7,367 nt of DNA from assembly GCA_964619785.1 (NCBI GenBank), contig CAZUGH010000082.1, forward strand, positions 1-7,367, in the 5' to 3' direction. The notes under the pieces are model-generated. The model searched no databases, had not been told where the DNA came from, and saw only the letters and a program-made list of their open reading frames with translations. A program made the translations under genes and the position numbers. Positions 1 to 4,740 of the stretch are shown here, in pieces. This DNA comes from CAZUGH01 sp964619785 (GTDB taxonomy: Bacteria; Bacillota; Clostridia; Lachnospirales; Lachnospiraceae). Position 1 is the first letter of the stretch; each line of letters opens with the position of its first letter.

Positions 1-61
1 ATTTGAACCAGCGACACCACGGGTATGAACCGTGTGCTCTAGCCAACTGAGCTATTCCGCC
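1..61 (-). tRNA. tRNA-Met (CAT), elongator type, 3' end outside window
   Basis: Read on the minus strand from 61, the sequence folds as acceptor strand GGCGGAA, D-stem GCTC/GAGC, anticodon stem CACGG/CCGTG with loop TTCATAC, a five-base variable loop and the first strand of the T-stem (GCTGG) plus the T-loop. The anticodon CAT is at 25-27. The stem and loop around it resemble the elongator tRNA-Met of Bacillus rather than the initiator (no GGG/CCC anticodon stem) or tRNA-Ile2 (loop would be CTCATAA). About 13 bases, the second T-stem and acceptor strands, lie beyond position 1. It is the second gene of the operon begun by tRNA-Val. Confidence 0.93.
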
Positions 62-72
62 ATGTTATAAAA

Positions 73-92
73 TTTGTTGCGTAAGCAACAAA
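73..92. repeat. Perfect 8-bp hairpin in the tRNA spacer
   Basis: TTTGTTGC and GCAACAAA form an 8-bp perfect inverted repeat around a four-base loop (GTAA on plus, TTAC on minus). It fills most of the 32-base spacer between tRNA-Val and tRNA-Met. In the minus-strand transcript it would be a hairpin followed by AUUUUAUAA. It may be a processing or attenuation element, but the tract after it is a poor terminator. Confidence 0.6.
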
Positions 93-93
93 A

Positions 94-166
94 TGGGACC
101 TACAGGGCTCGAACCTGTGACCCTCTGCTTGTAAGGCAGATGCTCTCCCAGCTGAGCTAAGATCCC
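94..166 (-). tRNA. tRNA-Val (TAC)
   Basis: A complete 73-base cloverleaf on the minus strand. Acceptor GGGATCT pairs with AGGTCCC (one G-T), the D-stem is GCTC/GAGC, the anticodon stem CTGCC/AGCAG-type with loop CTTACAA, and the T-stem ACAGG/CCTGT with loop TTCGAGC. The anticodon TAC (131-133) reads GUA and other valine codons. The discriminator base is A at 94. The bases after it are TTT, so CCA is not encoded and must be added by nucleotidyltransferase. It is the first gene of the tRNA operon, and its promoter is about 25 bases upstream. Confidence 0.96.
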
Positions 167-191
167 ATGCGCTATCAACAGCGTCTTTGTT

Positions 192-220
192 ATTATATTC
201 ACTAAGTCTTATTTTGTCAA
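192..220 (-). promoter_or_regulatory. Sigma-A promoter of the tRNA operon
   Basis: On the minus strand there is a perfect -35 TTGACA (215-220), a 17-bp spacer and a perfect -10 TATAAT (192-197), suiting a highly expressed stable-RNA operon. Transcription would begin near 185, leaving an 18-20 base leader before tRNA-Val. The leader holds a small CGCT/AGCG hairpin. Confidence 0.9.
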
Positions 221-243
221 GAGGTTTTTTGTATTTTTTAATG

Positions 244-267
244 GATTCCTATGTTGACTAAGGAATC
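244..267. repeat. Inverted repeat across the -35 box of the COG2426 gene
   Basis: GATTCCT (244-250) and AGGAATC (261-267) are exact reverse complements separated by 10 bp, and the spacer contains the -35 TTGACT. An operator for a repressor is possible; a 7-bp chance repeat in AT-rich DNA is also possible. Confidence 0.4.
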
Positions 268-282
268 ACTTTCATGTACAAT
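254..282 (+). promoter_or_regulatory. Sigma-A promoter of the COG2426 export-family gene
   Basis: -35 TTGACT (254-259), a 17-bp spacer and -10 TACAAT (277-282). The predicted start near 289 gives a leader of about 35 bases containing the Shine-Dalgarno AGGAG (311-315), 8 bases before the ATG at 324. It is divergent from the tRNA promoter, with only 33 bp between the two -35 boxes. Confidence 0.75.
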
Positions 283-323
283 GAAAAACGGCTGTAAAAT
301 TATAACTTATAGGAGAATATCAA

Positions 324-800
324 ATGTTAACACATTATCTGATTGTATTTTTAATATCTATGGTCCCTATTATTGAACTTCGTGGAGCGATTCCATTTGC
401 TGTAGGTTTTGGACTACCATTGATTCCATCCTACATCATCTGCGTCATTGGTAATATGATTCCCGTTCCATTTATCTACCTATTCGCACGCAAGACACTT
501 GTATGGGGCGCCGACAAACCTGTCATTGGCAAGTTCTTCACCTTCTGTTTAGAAAAAGGTGAGAAAGGCGGCAAGAAGCTTCAGGAGAAAGCAGGTCGTG
601 GCCTATTCTTCGCATTGCTTCTCTTCGTAGGCATTCCATTACCCGGCACAGGTGCATGGACAGGAACTCTTGCTGCAAGTCTTCTCGACATGAAATTCAA
701 GGAAAGCGCATTGGCTGCTATGGGCGGCGTATTATTAGCCGGACTTATCATGGGTGCTGCTAGCACTGGTGTATTCAGCGCAATCACTTCCATTTTCTAA
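324..800 (+). CDS. COG2426 / Sm_multidrug_ex family small membrane protein
   Basis: The 158-residue protein is almost entirely hydrophobic, with a short basic loop in the middle (roughly residues 77-93, rich in Lys, Gly and Glu). Two family signatures are visible: ELRGAIP at 18-24 and GIPLPGTGAWTG at 103-114, each next to helix-breaking Pro/Gly. This pattern fits two re-entrant hairpins, as proposed for the DedA-like superfamily to which Pfam PF06695 has been linked. The family is named 'small multi-drug export protein', but transport is not established for most members, so the substrate is unknown. Length is normal. AGGAG 8 bases upstream supports the ATG. It appears monocistronic, converging with the phosphodiesterase gene with no base between the stop codons. 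Family assignment is firm; function is not. Confidence 0.88.
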   Translation: MLTHYLIVFLISMVPIIELRGAIPFAVGFGLPLIPSYIICVIGNMIPVPFIYLFARKTLVWGADKPVIGKFFTFCLEKGEKGGKKLQEKAGRGLFFALLLFVGIPLPGTGAWTGTLAASLLDMKFKESALAAMGGVLLAGLIMGAASTGVFSAITSIF

Positions 801-1283
801 TTATAATTCATGAATATCGAATGTAACGGACCCATCTTTTTTAATCTCCATGATGATAAAGGTGGGTCTTCGGCTACCCTGGCGTGGTAACGATATGCTC
901 CCTGGATTCACCAGCGTAATCCGACCCTGCTGGCGAACACAAGGTACATGAGTGTGTCCAAACATCACGATATCCGCTTCATTTTCCTCGCCCAAATAAA
1001 CTAATCGATCCAAACTCCCAAAATTCACCATTTGACGATGTCCGTGGGTCATCAGTATTTTGTGTCCTTCTCTTGGAATCACACGCATCGGTTTCAATTC
1101 TGGGCGAAAATCATTATTGCCCGATATTGCAATCACATTGCTCTTAGTCACACGTTCAATCTCTTCCGGTGCGCATTGTAAATCGCCCAGATGAAAGATG
1201 GCTTCTACCTCGCCTGCCATCTCCATCACTTTTGGTAGATTCCCATTGTATCCGTGAGAATCACTAATCACTAAGTATCTCAT
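801..1283 (-). CDS. YfcE/YsnB-type metallophosphoesterase
   Basis: A 160-residue calcineurin-like phosphoesterase of the short YfcE/MJ0936 type. All metal-binding motifs are present in order: DSH at 8-10, GD at 33-34, GNND at 55-58, H80 in THGH, and GHTH at 109-112. Family members are two-metal enzymes that cleave artificial phosphodiesters in vitro; the natural substrate is not settled. The gene overlaps the end of rdgB by 20 bases. Shine-Dalgarno GGAGAG (1289-1294) lies 5-7 bases upstream of the ATG, inside rdgB, so translation is probably coupled. The rdgB-phosphodiesterase pair matches ysnA-ysnB of Bacillus subtilis, suggesting a nucleotide-housekeeping role. Being the last gene, its stop abuts that of the opposite-strand membrane protein, so the transcript must end inside that gene. 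Confidence 0.92.
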   Translation of the reverse strand: MRYLVISDSHGYNGNLPKVMEMAGEVEAIFHLGDLQCAPEEIERVTKSNVIAISGNNDFRPELKPMRVIPREGHKILMTHGHRQMVNFGSLDRLVYLGEENEADIVMFGHTHVPCVRQQGRITLVNPGSISLPRQGSRRPTFIIMEIKKDGSVTFDIHEL

Positions 1284-1860
1284 GTAATCTCTCCACCATC
1301 TTTCTAATTGCTATTCCTCTATGGCTGATTTCATTTTTCTTTTCTGGTAATAATTCACCGGTTGTACAACCACTCTCTGGATGGAAGAAAATAGGATCAT
1401 ATCCGAAACCATTTTCACCCTTTGCTTCTGGCGCAAGCAGTCCTTCGATGACGCCTTCTGTTGTAATCACTTTACCATCCGGAAAGGCACAGGCAATAAC
1501 GCACACAAACCTGGCACTTCTCTCTTCCCCTTTAGCGCCCTCACAACGGCGTAAAAGATCTGCATTCTTGATATCATATGAGGTATCCTCGCCCAGATAA
1601 CGTGCGGAATAGATACCCGGTTCACCATTTAGATAGTCCACTTCAAATCCTGAATCATCAGCTAGAACCATCTGACCTGTTCGCTCCATCACCGTCTTCG
1701 CCTTGATGATTGCATTTTCCTCAAAGCTTTTTCCATTTTCCTCAATATCGATATCCAAATCAATGTCCTTCAACGACAATACTTCATATTCAGCTCCGAG
1801 TATCTGTCTGAATTCATTGACTTTTCCCTGATTGCCTGTAGCAAATACCAATCTTTTCAA
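1264..1860 (-). CDS. rdgB: RdgB/HAM1 XTP/dITP pyrophosphatase
   Basis: This 198-residue protein hydrolyses non-canonical purine triphosphates (dITP, XTP, ITP) to monophosphate and pyrophosphate, cleaning the nucleotide pool. The family motifs are all present: N-terminal TGNQGK (8-13), LADDSGFEVD (66-75, with the catalytic/metal Asp pair D68-D69), FGYDPIF (152-158) and the base-recognition SHR (179-181). Length is typical. The start codon is TTG (1858-1860); it is the only start that retains the essential N-terminal loop, and Shine-Dalgarno AGAGGG (1869-1874) lies 8 bases upstream inside the preceding gene. There are no bases between the methyltransferase stop codon and this start, and it overlaps the phosphodiesterase downstream. 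Confidence 0.95.
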   Translation of the reverse strand: MKRLVFATGNQGKVNEFRQILGAEYEVLSLKDIDLDIDIEENGKSFEENAIIKAKTVMERTGQMVLADDSGFEVDYLNGEPGIYSARYLGEDTSYDIKNADLLRRCEGAKGEERSARFVCVIACAFPDGKVITTEGVIEGLLAPEAKGENGFGYDPIFFHPESGCTTGELLPEKKNEISHRGIAIRKMVERLHEILSD

Positions 1861-3015
1861 TTATTGTTCCCTCTTTCTAAATGGTGGTTTTGGTCCCATG
1901 TATTGATAATAGTACGTCTTAAGCATTCCGTTATAAATTTTGCGATTCTTCGTTGCTTTCCTTCCAATCGCCTTCTCCGCATCTTCATATCCACTCAGAA
2001 AATAATAAGACCATGTGTCTGCATTATTCATAACCTGTCCAATGGTGTGATACAAATCGTGCATCTCTTCCTTGGAAGAAAGTCGCTCTCCATATGGCGG
2101 ATTGCTAATCACAAATCCATATTTTTTATGTGCGCTAAAATCTTTCACATCTCTTTCTTGAAAATGAATATACTCTTCAACACCCGCTAGTTCGGCATTT
2201 TTACGTGCCATTCTCACTGCCTCTGGGTCAATATCATAGCCTTGAATATTAATCTCCTCTGGCGGTCTCACATTATCATTGGCTTCTGCCACCGCGTCAT
2301 ACCATACCTTCTTAGGAATCAGGTTGGTCCACTCTTCCGCTAAGAACTCGCGATTCATTCCAGGTGCGATATTCGCTGCAATCATCGCTGCCTCAATGGG
2401 TATCGTTCCACTTCCACAAAATGGGTCCACAAGAATGCGATCTTTATTCCAAGGAGTCAGCATAATCAACGCTGCTGCCAAAGTCTCTGTCACGGGTGCT
2501 GGCGCTGTAAACTGACGATAGCCACGCTTATGAAGAGAGGTTCCGGTCGTATCCAACCCCACCGTCACTTGGTCCTTCAAAATACTGATACGCAGTGGAT
2601 AAGATGCACCCGTCTCTGGAAACCAATCCACTTTATAGACCGACTTCAGTCGCTCAACCATCGCCTTTTTCACAATCTTTTGTATATCCGATGGGGAAAA
2701 TAGTTTGCTGCTGACTGAATTTGCCTTTGCTACCCAGAATTTCGCATCCTTAGGCAGATACTCTTCCCATGCAATTGCCTTAATTCCCTCAAATAGTTCA
2801 TCAAATGTGTGCGCTGGGAATGTCTTTATCTTAATCATAATACGTTCTGTCGTACGCAGGAACATGTTAGCTCTCGGGATTCCACTCACATCTGTGACAA
2901 AGGTGACCTTACCATTATCCACCTGTGTTATCTCATAGCCCAAATCTTTAATCTCACGTTTCAATACTGCTTCCATGCCAAAATGACAAGGTGCAATCAA
3001 TTCAAATCTATCCAT
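1861..3015 (-). CDS. THUMP-domain class I SAM-dependent RNA methyltransferase (RlmL N-terminal/YpsC type)
   Basis: Numbered from the preferred start, this 384-residue protein has an N-terminal ferredoxin-like part (FELIAPCHFG near 4-13), a THUMP RNA-binding domain around 55-155, and a Rossmann methyltransferase domain with SAM motif DPFCGSG (197-203) and catalytic NPPYGER (305-311). This is the COG0116 architecture, equivalent to the N-terminal, m2G-forming half of E. coli RlmL and to Bacillus YpsC, so an rRNA guanine-N2 target is likely but not proven. The longest frame starts at 3027 (MEEQM...), but GGAGG at 3021-3025 would then lie inside the gene. That motif sits 5 bases before the ATG at 3013-3015, so the shorter start is used. 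It is the first gene of the tight trio with rdgB and the phosphodiesterase and has its own promoter. Confidence 0.93.
   Translation of the reverse strand: MDRFELIAPCHFGMEAVLKREIKDLGYEITQVDNGKVTFVTDVSGIPRANMFLRTTERIMIKIKTFPAHTFDELFEGIKAIAWEEYLPKDAKFWVAKANSVSSKLFSPSDIQKIVKKAMVERLKSVYKVDWFPETGASYPLRISILKDQVTVGLDTTGTSLHKRGYRQFTAPAPVTETLAAALIMLTPWNKDRILVDPFCGSGTIPIEAAMIAANIAPGMNREFLAEEWTNLIPKKVWYDAVAEANDNVRPPEEINIQGYDIDPEAVRMARKNAELAGVEEYIHFQERDVKDFSAHKKYGFVISNPPYGERLSSKEEMHDLYHTIGQVMNNADTWSYYFLSGYEDAEKAIGRKATKNRKIYNGMLKTYYYQYMGPKPPFRKREQ
1869..1874 (-). promoter_or_regulatory. Ribosome binding site deciding the TTG start of rdgB
   Basis: AGAGGG on the minus strand ends 8 bases before the TTG codon at 1860. 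No ATG or GTG nearby preserves the TGNQGK loop, so the non-ATG start is well supported. Confidence 0.75.
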
Positions 3016-3020
3016 CTGTT

Positions 3021-3025
3021 CCTCC
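3021..3025 (-). promoter_or_regulatory. Ribosome binding site deciding the methyltransferase start
   Basis: GGAGG on the minus strand partly overlaps the upstream ATG (3025-3027) and lies 5 bases before the ATG at 3013-3015. Upstream of 3027 there is only a weak ACGGAAA. The downstream ATG is therefore the likely start. Confidence 0.8.
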
Positions 3026-3048
3026 ATTTTCCGTTATCATTCGCTCTT

Positions 3049-3077
3049 ATTCTATCAGTTTTAGGTCACTTCGTCAA
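3049..3077 (-). promoter_or_regulatory. Internal promoter of the methyltransferase-rdgB-phosphodiesterase operon
   Basis: On the minus strand there is TTGACG (3072-3077), a 17-bp spacer and TAGAAT (3049-3054), preceded by TGA, giving an extended -10. The -35 lies in the last codons of the rhodanese gene. The predicted start near 3042 leaves a leader of about 27 bases to the ATG at 3015. Confidence 0.7.
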
Positions 3078-3359
3078 TTGACCTTCATAGCCTCCGCCCA
3101 AGGTTGCTACACGATAACCCAAATCCCCCAACTGTCTTGCCCCTCTTAAGCTCTGATTTCCTCTCCGACAATATAGGATAATCATCGAATACTCTTTTAG
3201 TTCTTCCACCCGTTCCTCTAGCATGTCATAGGGTATATGGATTGCACCACGAATATGGCCAGCCTCATATTCCTCTTTTTTTCTCAAATCCACAAAGACA
3301 ACGCCCTTTCTCTCCTGGTATCTCGGTATATCGTCCGCATTGATAAACAGCAGCGCCAT
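3066..3359 (-). CDS. Single-domain rhodanese-like protein
   Basis: A 97-residue protein that is essentially one rhodanese domain. It has the VDLRKKEEYEAGHIRGA signature (about 23-39) and an active-site loop beginning at C64 (CRRGNQ, 64-69), the catalytic cysteine that would carry a persulfide. Such proteins handle sulfane sulfur; the specific partner here is unknown and the neighbours give no sulfur-pathway clue. No signal peptide is apparent, so it is probably cytoplasmic. The longest frame starts at 3377, but AGGGG (3367-3371) lies 7 bases before the ATG at 3357-3359, and the product then begins MALLFINADD, which is the more natural start. It precedes the methyltransferase by 50 bases and may be partly co-transcribed with it. 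Confidence 0.88.
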   Translation of the reverse strand: MALLFINADDIPRYQERKGVVFVDLRKKEEYEAGHIRGAIHIPYDMLEERVEELKEYSMIILYCRRGNQSLRGARQLGDLGYRVATLGGGYEGQLTK

Positions 3360-3366
3360 GTCTCTT

Positions 3367-3371
3367 CCCCT
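3367..3371 (-). promoter_or_regulatory. Ribosome binding site deciding the rhodanese start
   Basis: AGGGG on the minus strand sits 7 bases before the ATG at 3359. The competing ATG at 3377 lies upstream of it, with no comparable motif, and only a few bases from the likely transcription start. Confidence 0.7.
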
Positions 3372-3387
3372 GAACATTCTTTATCTT

Positions 3388-3393
3388 ATTATA
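3388..3393 (-). promoter_or_regulatory. Probable -10 box of the rhodanese gene
   Basis: A perfect TATAAT on the minus strand lies about 28 bases upstream of the rhodanese ATG, just after the terminator of the small gene. No good -35 is visible at 16-18 bp (best TGTCCG or ATGTCC), so it may be weak or activator dependent. Confidence 0.4.
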
Positions 3394-3444
3394 TGCCTTG
3401 CAAAAGAAACGGACATTCAGTCGCCACATAAGCAATTTTCTACG

Positions 3445-3472
3445 AAAAAAGGACCAGGCATATGCCTGGCCC
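3445..3472 (-). terminator. Intrinsic terminator of the small Asn/Ser-repeat gene
   Basis: On the minus strand GGGCCAGGCA pairs with TGCCTGGTCC (one G-T pair, tight ATAT apex), followed directly by six T residues (3445-3450). It begins 12 bases after the stop codon of the small gene at 3485. It marks that gene as a separate transcription unit from the rhodanese. Confidence 0.9.
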
Positions 3473-3484
3473 TCACAAATCCAA

Positions 3485-3655
3485 TTAGTATTTGCTTGAT
3501 GAGTTGGATGAACGATTATTGCTTCTGTTCGAGCTATTGTTCGAGTTGTTGTTCGAACTGTTGTTGGAATTGTTTCTCGAGCTGTTTCTGCTGGAACTGT
3601 TTCGACTGTACTCATTCTCCATATCATCGTATTCGTCCATAAAATTTCTAGCCAT
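3485..3655 (-). CDS. Small Asn/Ser/Arg tetrapeptide-repeat protein (56 aa), unrecognised
   Basis: I do not recognise this protein. The product begins MARNFMDEYDDMENEYSR, an acidic, aromatic-containing head of about 16 residues. From 18 it becomes low complexity, and residues 23-54 are eight consecutive four-residue units of the form (N/R)(N/R)(N/S/R)(S/N), ending in KY. There is no signal peptide, membrane segment or cysteine; the tail is strongly hydrophilic and basic and probably disordered. Support for a real gene: GGAGG (3663-3667) lies 7 bases before the ATG at 3655 (an in-frame ATG at 3661 is too close), an intrinsic terminator follows 12 bases after the stop, and the 12-bp DNA repeat stays in frame. 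A forespore-type promoter candidate upstream suggests a spore protein, but that is inference. Confidence 0.8.
   Translation of the reverse strand: MARNFMDEYDDMENEYSRNSSSRNSSRNNSNNSSNNNSNNSSNRSNNRSSNSSSKY
3494..3589 (-). repeat. Degenerate 12-bp tandem repeat, eight units, within the small gene
   Basis: Eight 12-base units encode residues 23-54 of the small protein, each of the form AAC-AAY-AGY-TCG with AGA replacing AAC in some units. Synonymous variation between units (TCG, TCC, AGC, AGT) shows that the peptide repeat is kept while the DNA drifts. Copy number may vary between strains. Confidence 0.75.
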
Positions 3656-3662
3656 GATCATA

Positions 3663-3667
3663 CCTCC
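3663..3667 (-). promoter_or_regulatory. Ribosome binding site of the small repeat gene
   Basis: GGAGG on the minus strand is 7 bases before the ATG at 3655 but only one base before the in-frame ATG at 3661, so 3655 is chosen. Confidence 0.8.
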
Positions 3668-3693
3668 GTTTTAATGATTATCGTTACAAACAG

Positions 3694-3722
3694 TAGTATG
3701 TGTCATTGCAGAAAAAATATAC
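3694..3722 (-). promoter_or_regulatory. Candidate forespore sigma (SigF/SigG-like) promoter of the small gene
   Basis: On the minus strand GTATA (3718-3722), a 17-bp spacer and CATACTA (3694-3700) resemble the Bacillus SigG/SigF pattern (-35 GNATA-like, -10 CATANTA). Transcription would start near 3687, about 32 bases before the ATG. A sigma-A alternative overlaps it (ATGACA 3701-3706, 18 bp, GATAAT 3677-3682) but would start transcription almost at the Shine-Dalgarno. Confidence 0.4.
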
Positions 3723-3736
3723 TCAATTTCTTATTG

Positions 3737-4600
3737 TCAAGCTTTTCCAACAGAACCAAAAATCTCCATTTTTTCTTTAACAGTTGCTTTAATAGCATCT
3801 GTACCAGGAGCAAGAAGCTTACGTGGGTCAAATCCCTTGCCTTCTAAATCCTTACCTGCTTCAATATACTTACGTGTAGCTTCCTGGAAAGATAACTGAC
3901 ACTCAGTATTAACGTTAATCTTAGATACACCAAGAGTGATTGCTTTCTTAATCATATCGGTTGGAATTCCTGTACCACCATGAAGAACTAATGGCATCTC
4001 GCCTGTCAACTGCTGTACAGCATCTAGAGTCTCAAAACTAAGTCCTGCCCAGTTAGCTGGATATTTACCATGAATGTTACCGATACCAGCTGCAAGCATG
4101 TCTACACCAAGATCAGCAATCTGCTTACACTCCTGTGGATCTGCGCACTCACCAGCACCAACTACACCATCTTCTTCTCCACCAATGGAACCAACTTCTG
4201 CTTCGATTGACATTCCTTTTTCTCTACAGATAGCTACCAATTCTTTTGTCTTCTCTACATTCTCTTCGATTGGATAATGTGAACCATCAAACATAATTGA
4301 GGAAAATCCAGCAGCGATACAAGCCTTCGCGCCTTCATAACTACCATGATCTAAGTGAAGTGCTACAGGAACTGTAATCTTCAGTTCTTCTAACATTCCG
4401 TTAACCATTCCTACAACTGTCTTGTATCCACACATGTATTTACCAGCGCCTTCGGAAACTCCGAGAATAACTGGTGAATTCAATTCCTGAGCAGTAAGTA
4501 AAATAGCCTTTGTCCACTCTAAGTTGTTGATATTGAACTGACCTACTGCATAATGACCTGCTTTTGCTTTCGTAAGCATCTCTTTTGCTGAAACTAGCAT
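3737..4600 (-). CDS. fba: Class II fructose-1,6-bisphosphate aldolase
   Basis: A 287-residue, zinc-dependent cytoplasmic glycolytic enzyme that interconverts fructose-1,6-bisphosphate with dihydroxyacetone phosphate and glyceraldehyde-3-phosphate. Family landmarks are intact: GQFNINN (20-26), HLDHG (82-86; catalytic D84 and zinc ligand H85), EAEVGSIGG (133-141), GNIHG with H177, LHGGTG with H207, and the phosphate-binding KINVNTE (227-233). The sequence is of the short FbaA type, so tagatose-bisphosphate or related aldol substrates cannot be fully excluded. In-frame ATGs exist at 4624 and 4615, but GGAGGG (4608-4613) lies 7 bases before the ATG at 4600, giving the usual N-terminus MLVSAKEML. 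It has its own promoter and no convincing terminator before the small repeat gene, so read-through into it is possible. Confidence 0.95.
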   Translation of the reverse strand: MLVSAKEMLTKAKAGHYAVGQFNINNLEWTKAILLTAQELNSPVILGVSEGAGKYMCGYKTVVGMVNGMLEELKITVPVALHLDHGSYEGAKACIAAGFSSIMFDGSHYPIEENVEKTKELVAICREKGMSIEAEVGSIGGEEDGVVGAGECADPQECKQIADLGVDMLAAGIGNIHGKYPANWAGLSFETLDAVQQLTGEMPLVLHGGTGIPTDMIKKAITLGVSKINVNTECQLSFQEATRKYIEAGKDLEGKGFDPRKLLAPGTDAIKATVKEKMEIFGSVGKA

Positions 4601-4607
4601 TTGAAAA

Positions 4608-4613
4608 CCCTCC
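4608..4613 (-). promoter_or_regulatory. Ribosome binding site deciding the aldolase start
   Basis: GGAGGG on the minus strand lies 7 bases before the ATG at 4598-4600 and inside or downstream of the two earlier in-frame ATGs (4613-4615 and 4622-4624), which excludes those as main starts. Confidence 0.85.
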
Positions 4614-4642
4614 ATATTTATCATTTATTTTGTACTATTCTA

Positions 4643-4671
4643 ATCATAAATCAATTTGGCTGTTTTTTCAA
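4643..4671 (-). promoter_or_regulatory. Sigma-A promoter of the aldolase gene
   Basis: On the minus strand TTGAAA (4666-4671), a 17-bp spacer and TATGAT (4643-4648). Predicted start near 4636, leader about 36 bases. The upstream LexA-like box ends 12 bp above this -35. Confidence 0.7.
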
Positions 4672-4683
4672 GTCTAATATTAT

Positions 4684-4697
4684 AGAACATTTGTTCT
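4684..4697. promoter_or_regulatory. LexA/DinR (SOS) box 1
   Basis: AGAACA-TT-TGTTCT is a perfect 14-bp palindrome containing GAAC-N4-GTTC, the core of the Gram-positive LexA site. Its core matches GAACRNRYGTTY at 11 of 12 positions (T at the second R). It lies 8 bp upstream of the -35 of the radical SAM operon. Confidence 0.75.
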
Positions 4698-4705
4698 TGT
4701 TTTTA

Positions 4706-4734
4706 TTGACAACGCTTATTTTTCTTGTTATACT
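4706..4734 (+). promoter_or_regulatory. Sigma-A promoter of the radical SAM-DUF4130 operon
   Basis: Perfect -35 TTGACA (4706-4711), a 17-bp spacer and -10 TATACT (4729-4734) with an upstream TGT (extended -10). Transcription would start at about 4741, on the first base of the second LexA-like box. A promoter this strong with operators around it is typical of a repressed, inducible gene. Confidence 0.85.
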
Positions 4735-4740
4735 TAAATC

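Noticed and set aside
2279..2938. Plus-strand frames antisense to the methyltransferase
   Set aside because: They lie wholly inside a well-supported gene, have no ribosome binding site and no recognisable motif.
3555..3566. GAAC-TGTT-GTT sequence resembling a third LexA box
   Set aside because: It lies inside the 12-bp coding repeat, lacks the dyad symmetry and is not near a promoter.
3494..3589. CRISPR array
   Set aside because: The 12-bp units are contiguous with no spacers and are in frame with a coding sequence; no cas genes are present.
3265..3627. Minus-strand 120-residue frame across the small gene, terminator and rhodanese start
   Set aside because: It overlaps the small gene and the rhodanese in another frame, crosses an intrinsic terminator and has no ribosome binding site.
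3340..3674. Plus-strand frames giving a Cys/Ser-rich peptide (CSSYCSSCC...) and a Leu/Glu/Phe-rich peptide
   Set aside because: They are antisense readings of the 12-bp repeat of the small minus-strand gene. They have no Shine-Dalgarno, run through its terminator, and the striking composition is only a by-product of the repeat.
3711..3740. TTGACA (3735-3740) followed by a T-rich tract as a promoter or terminator after fba
   Set aside because: At 17 bp the -10 would be TTTTTT, which is not acceptable. As a terminator the only stem before the T-run is CAAT/ATTG, far too weak.
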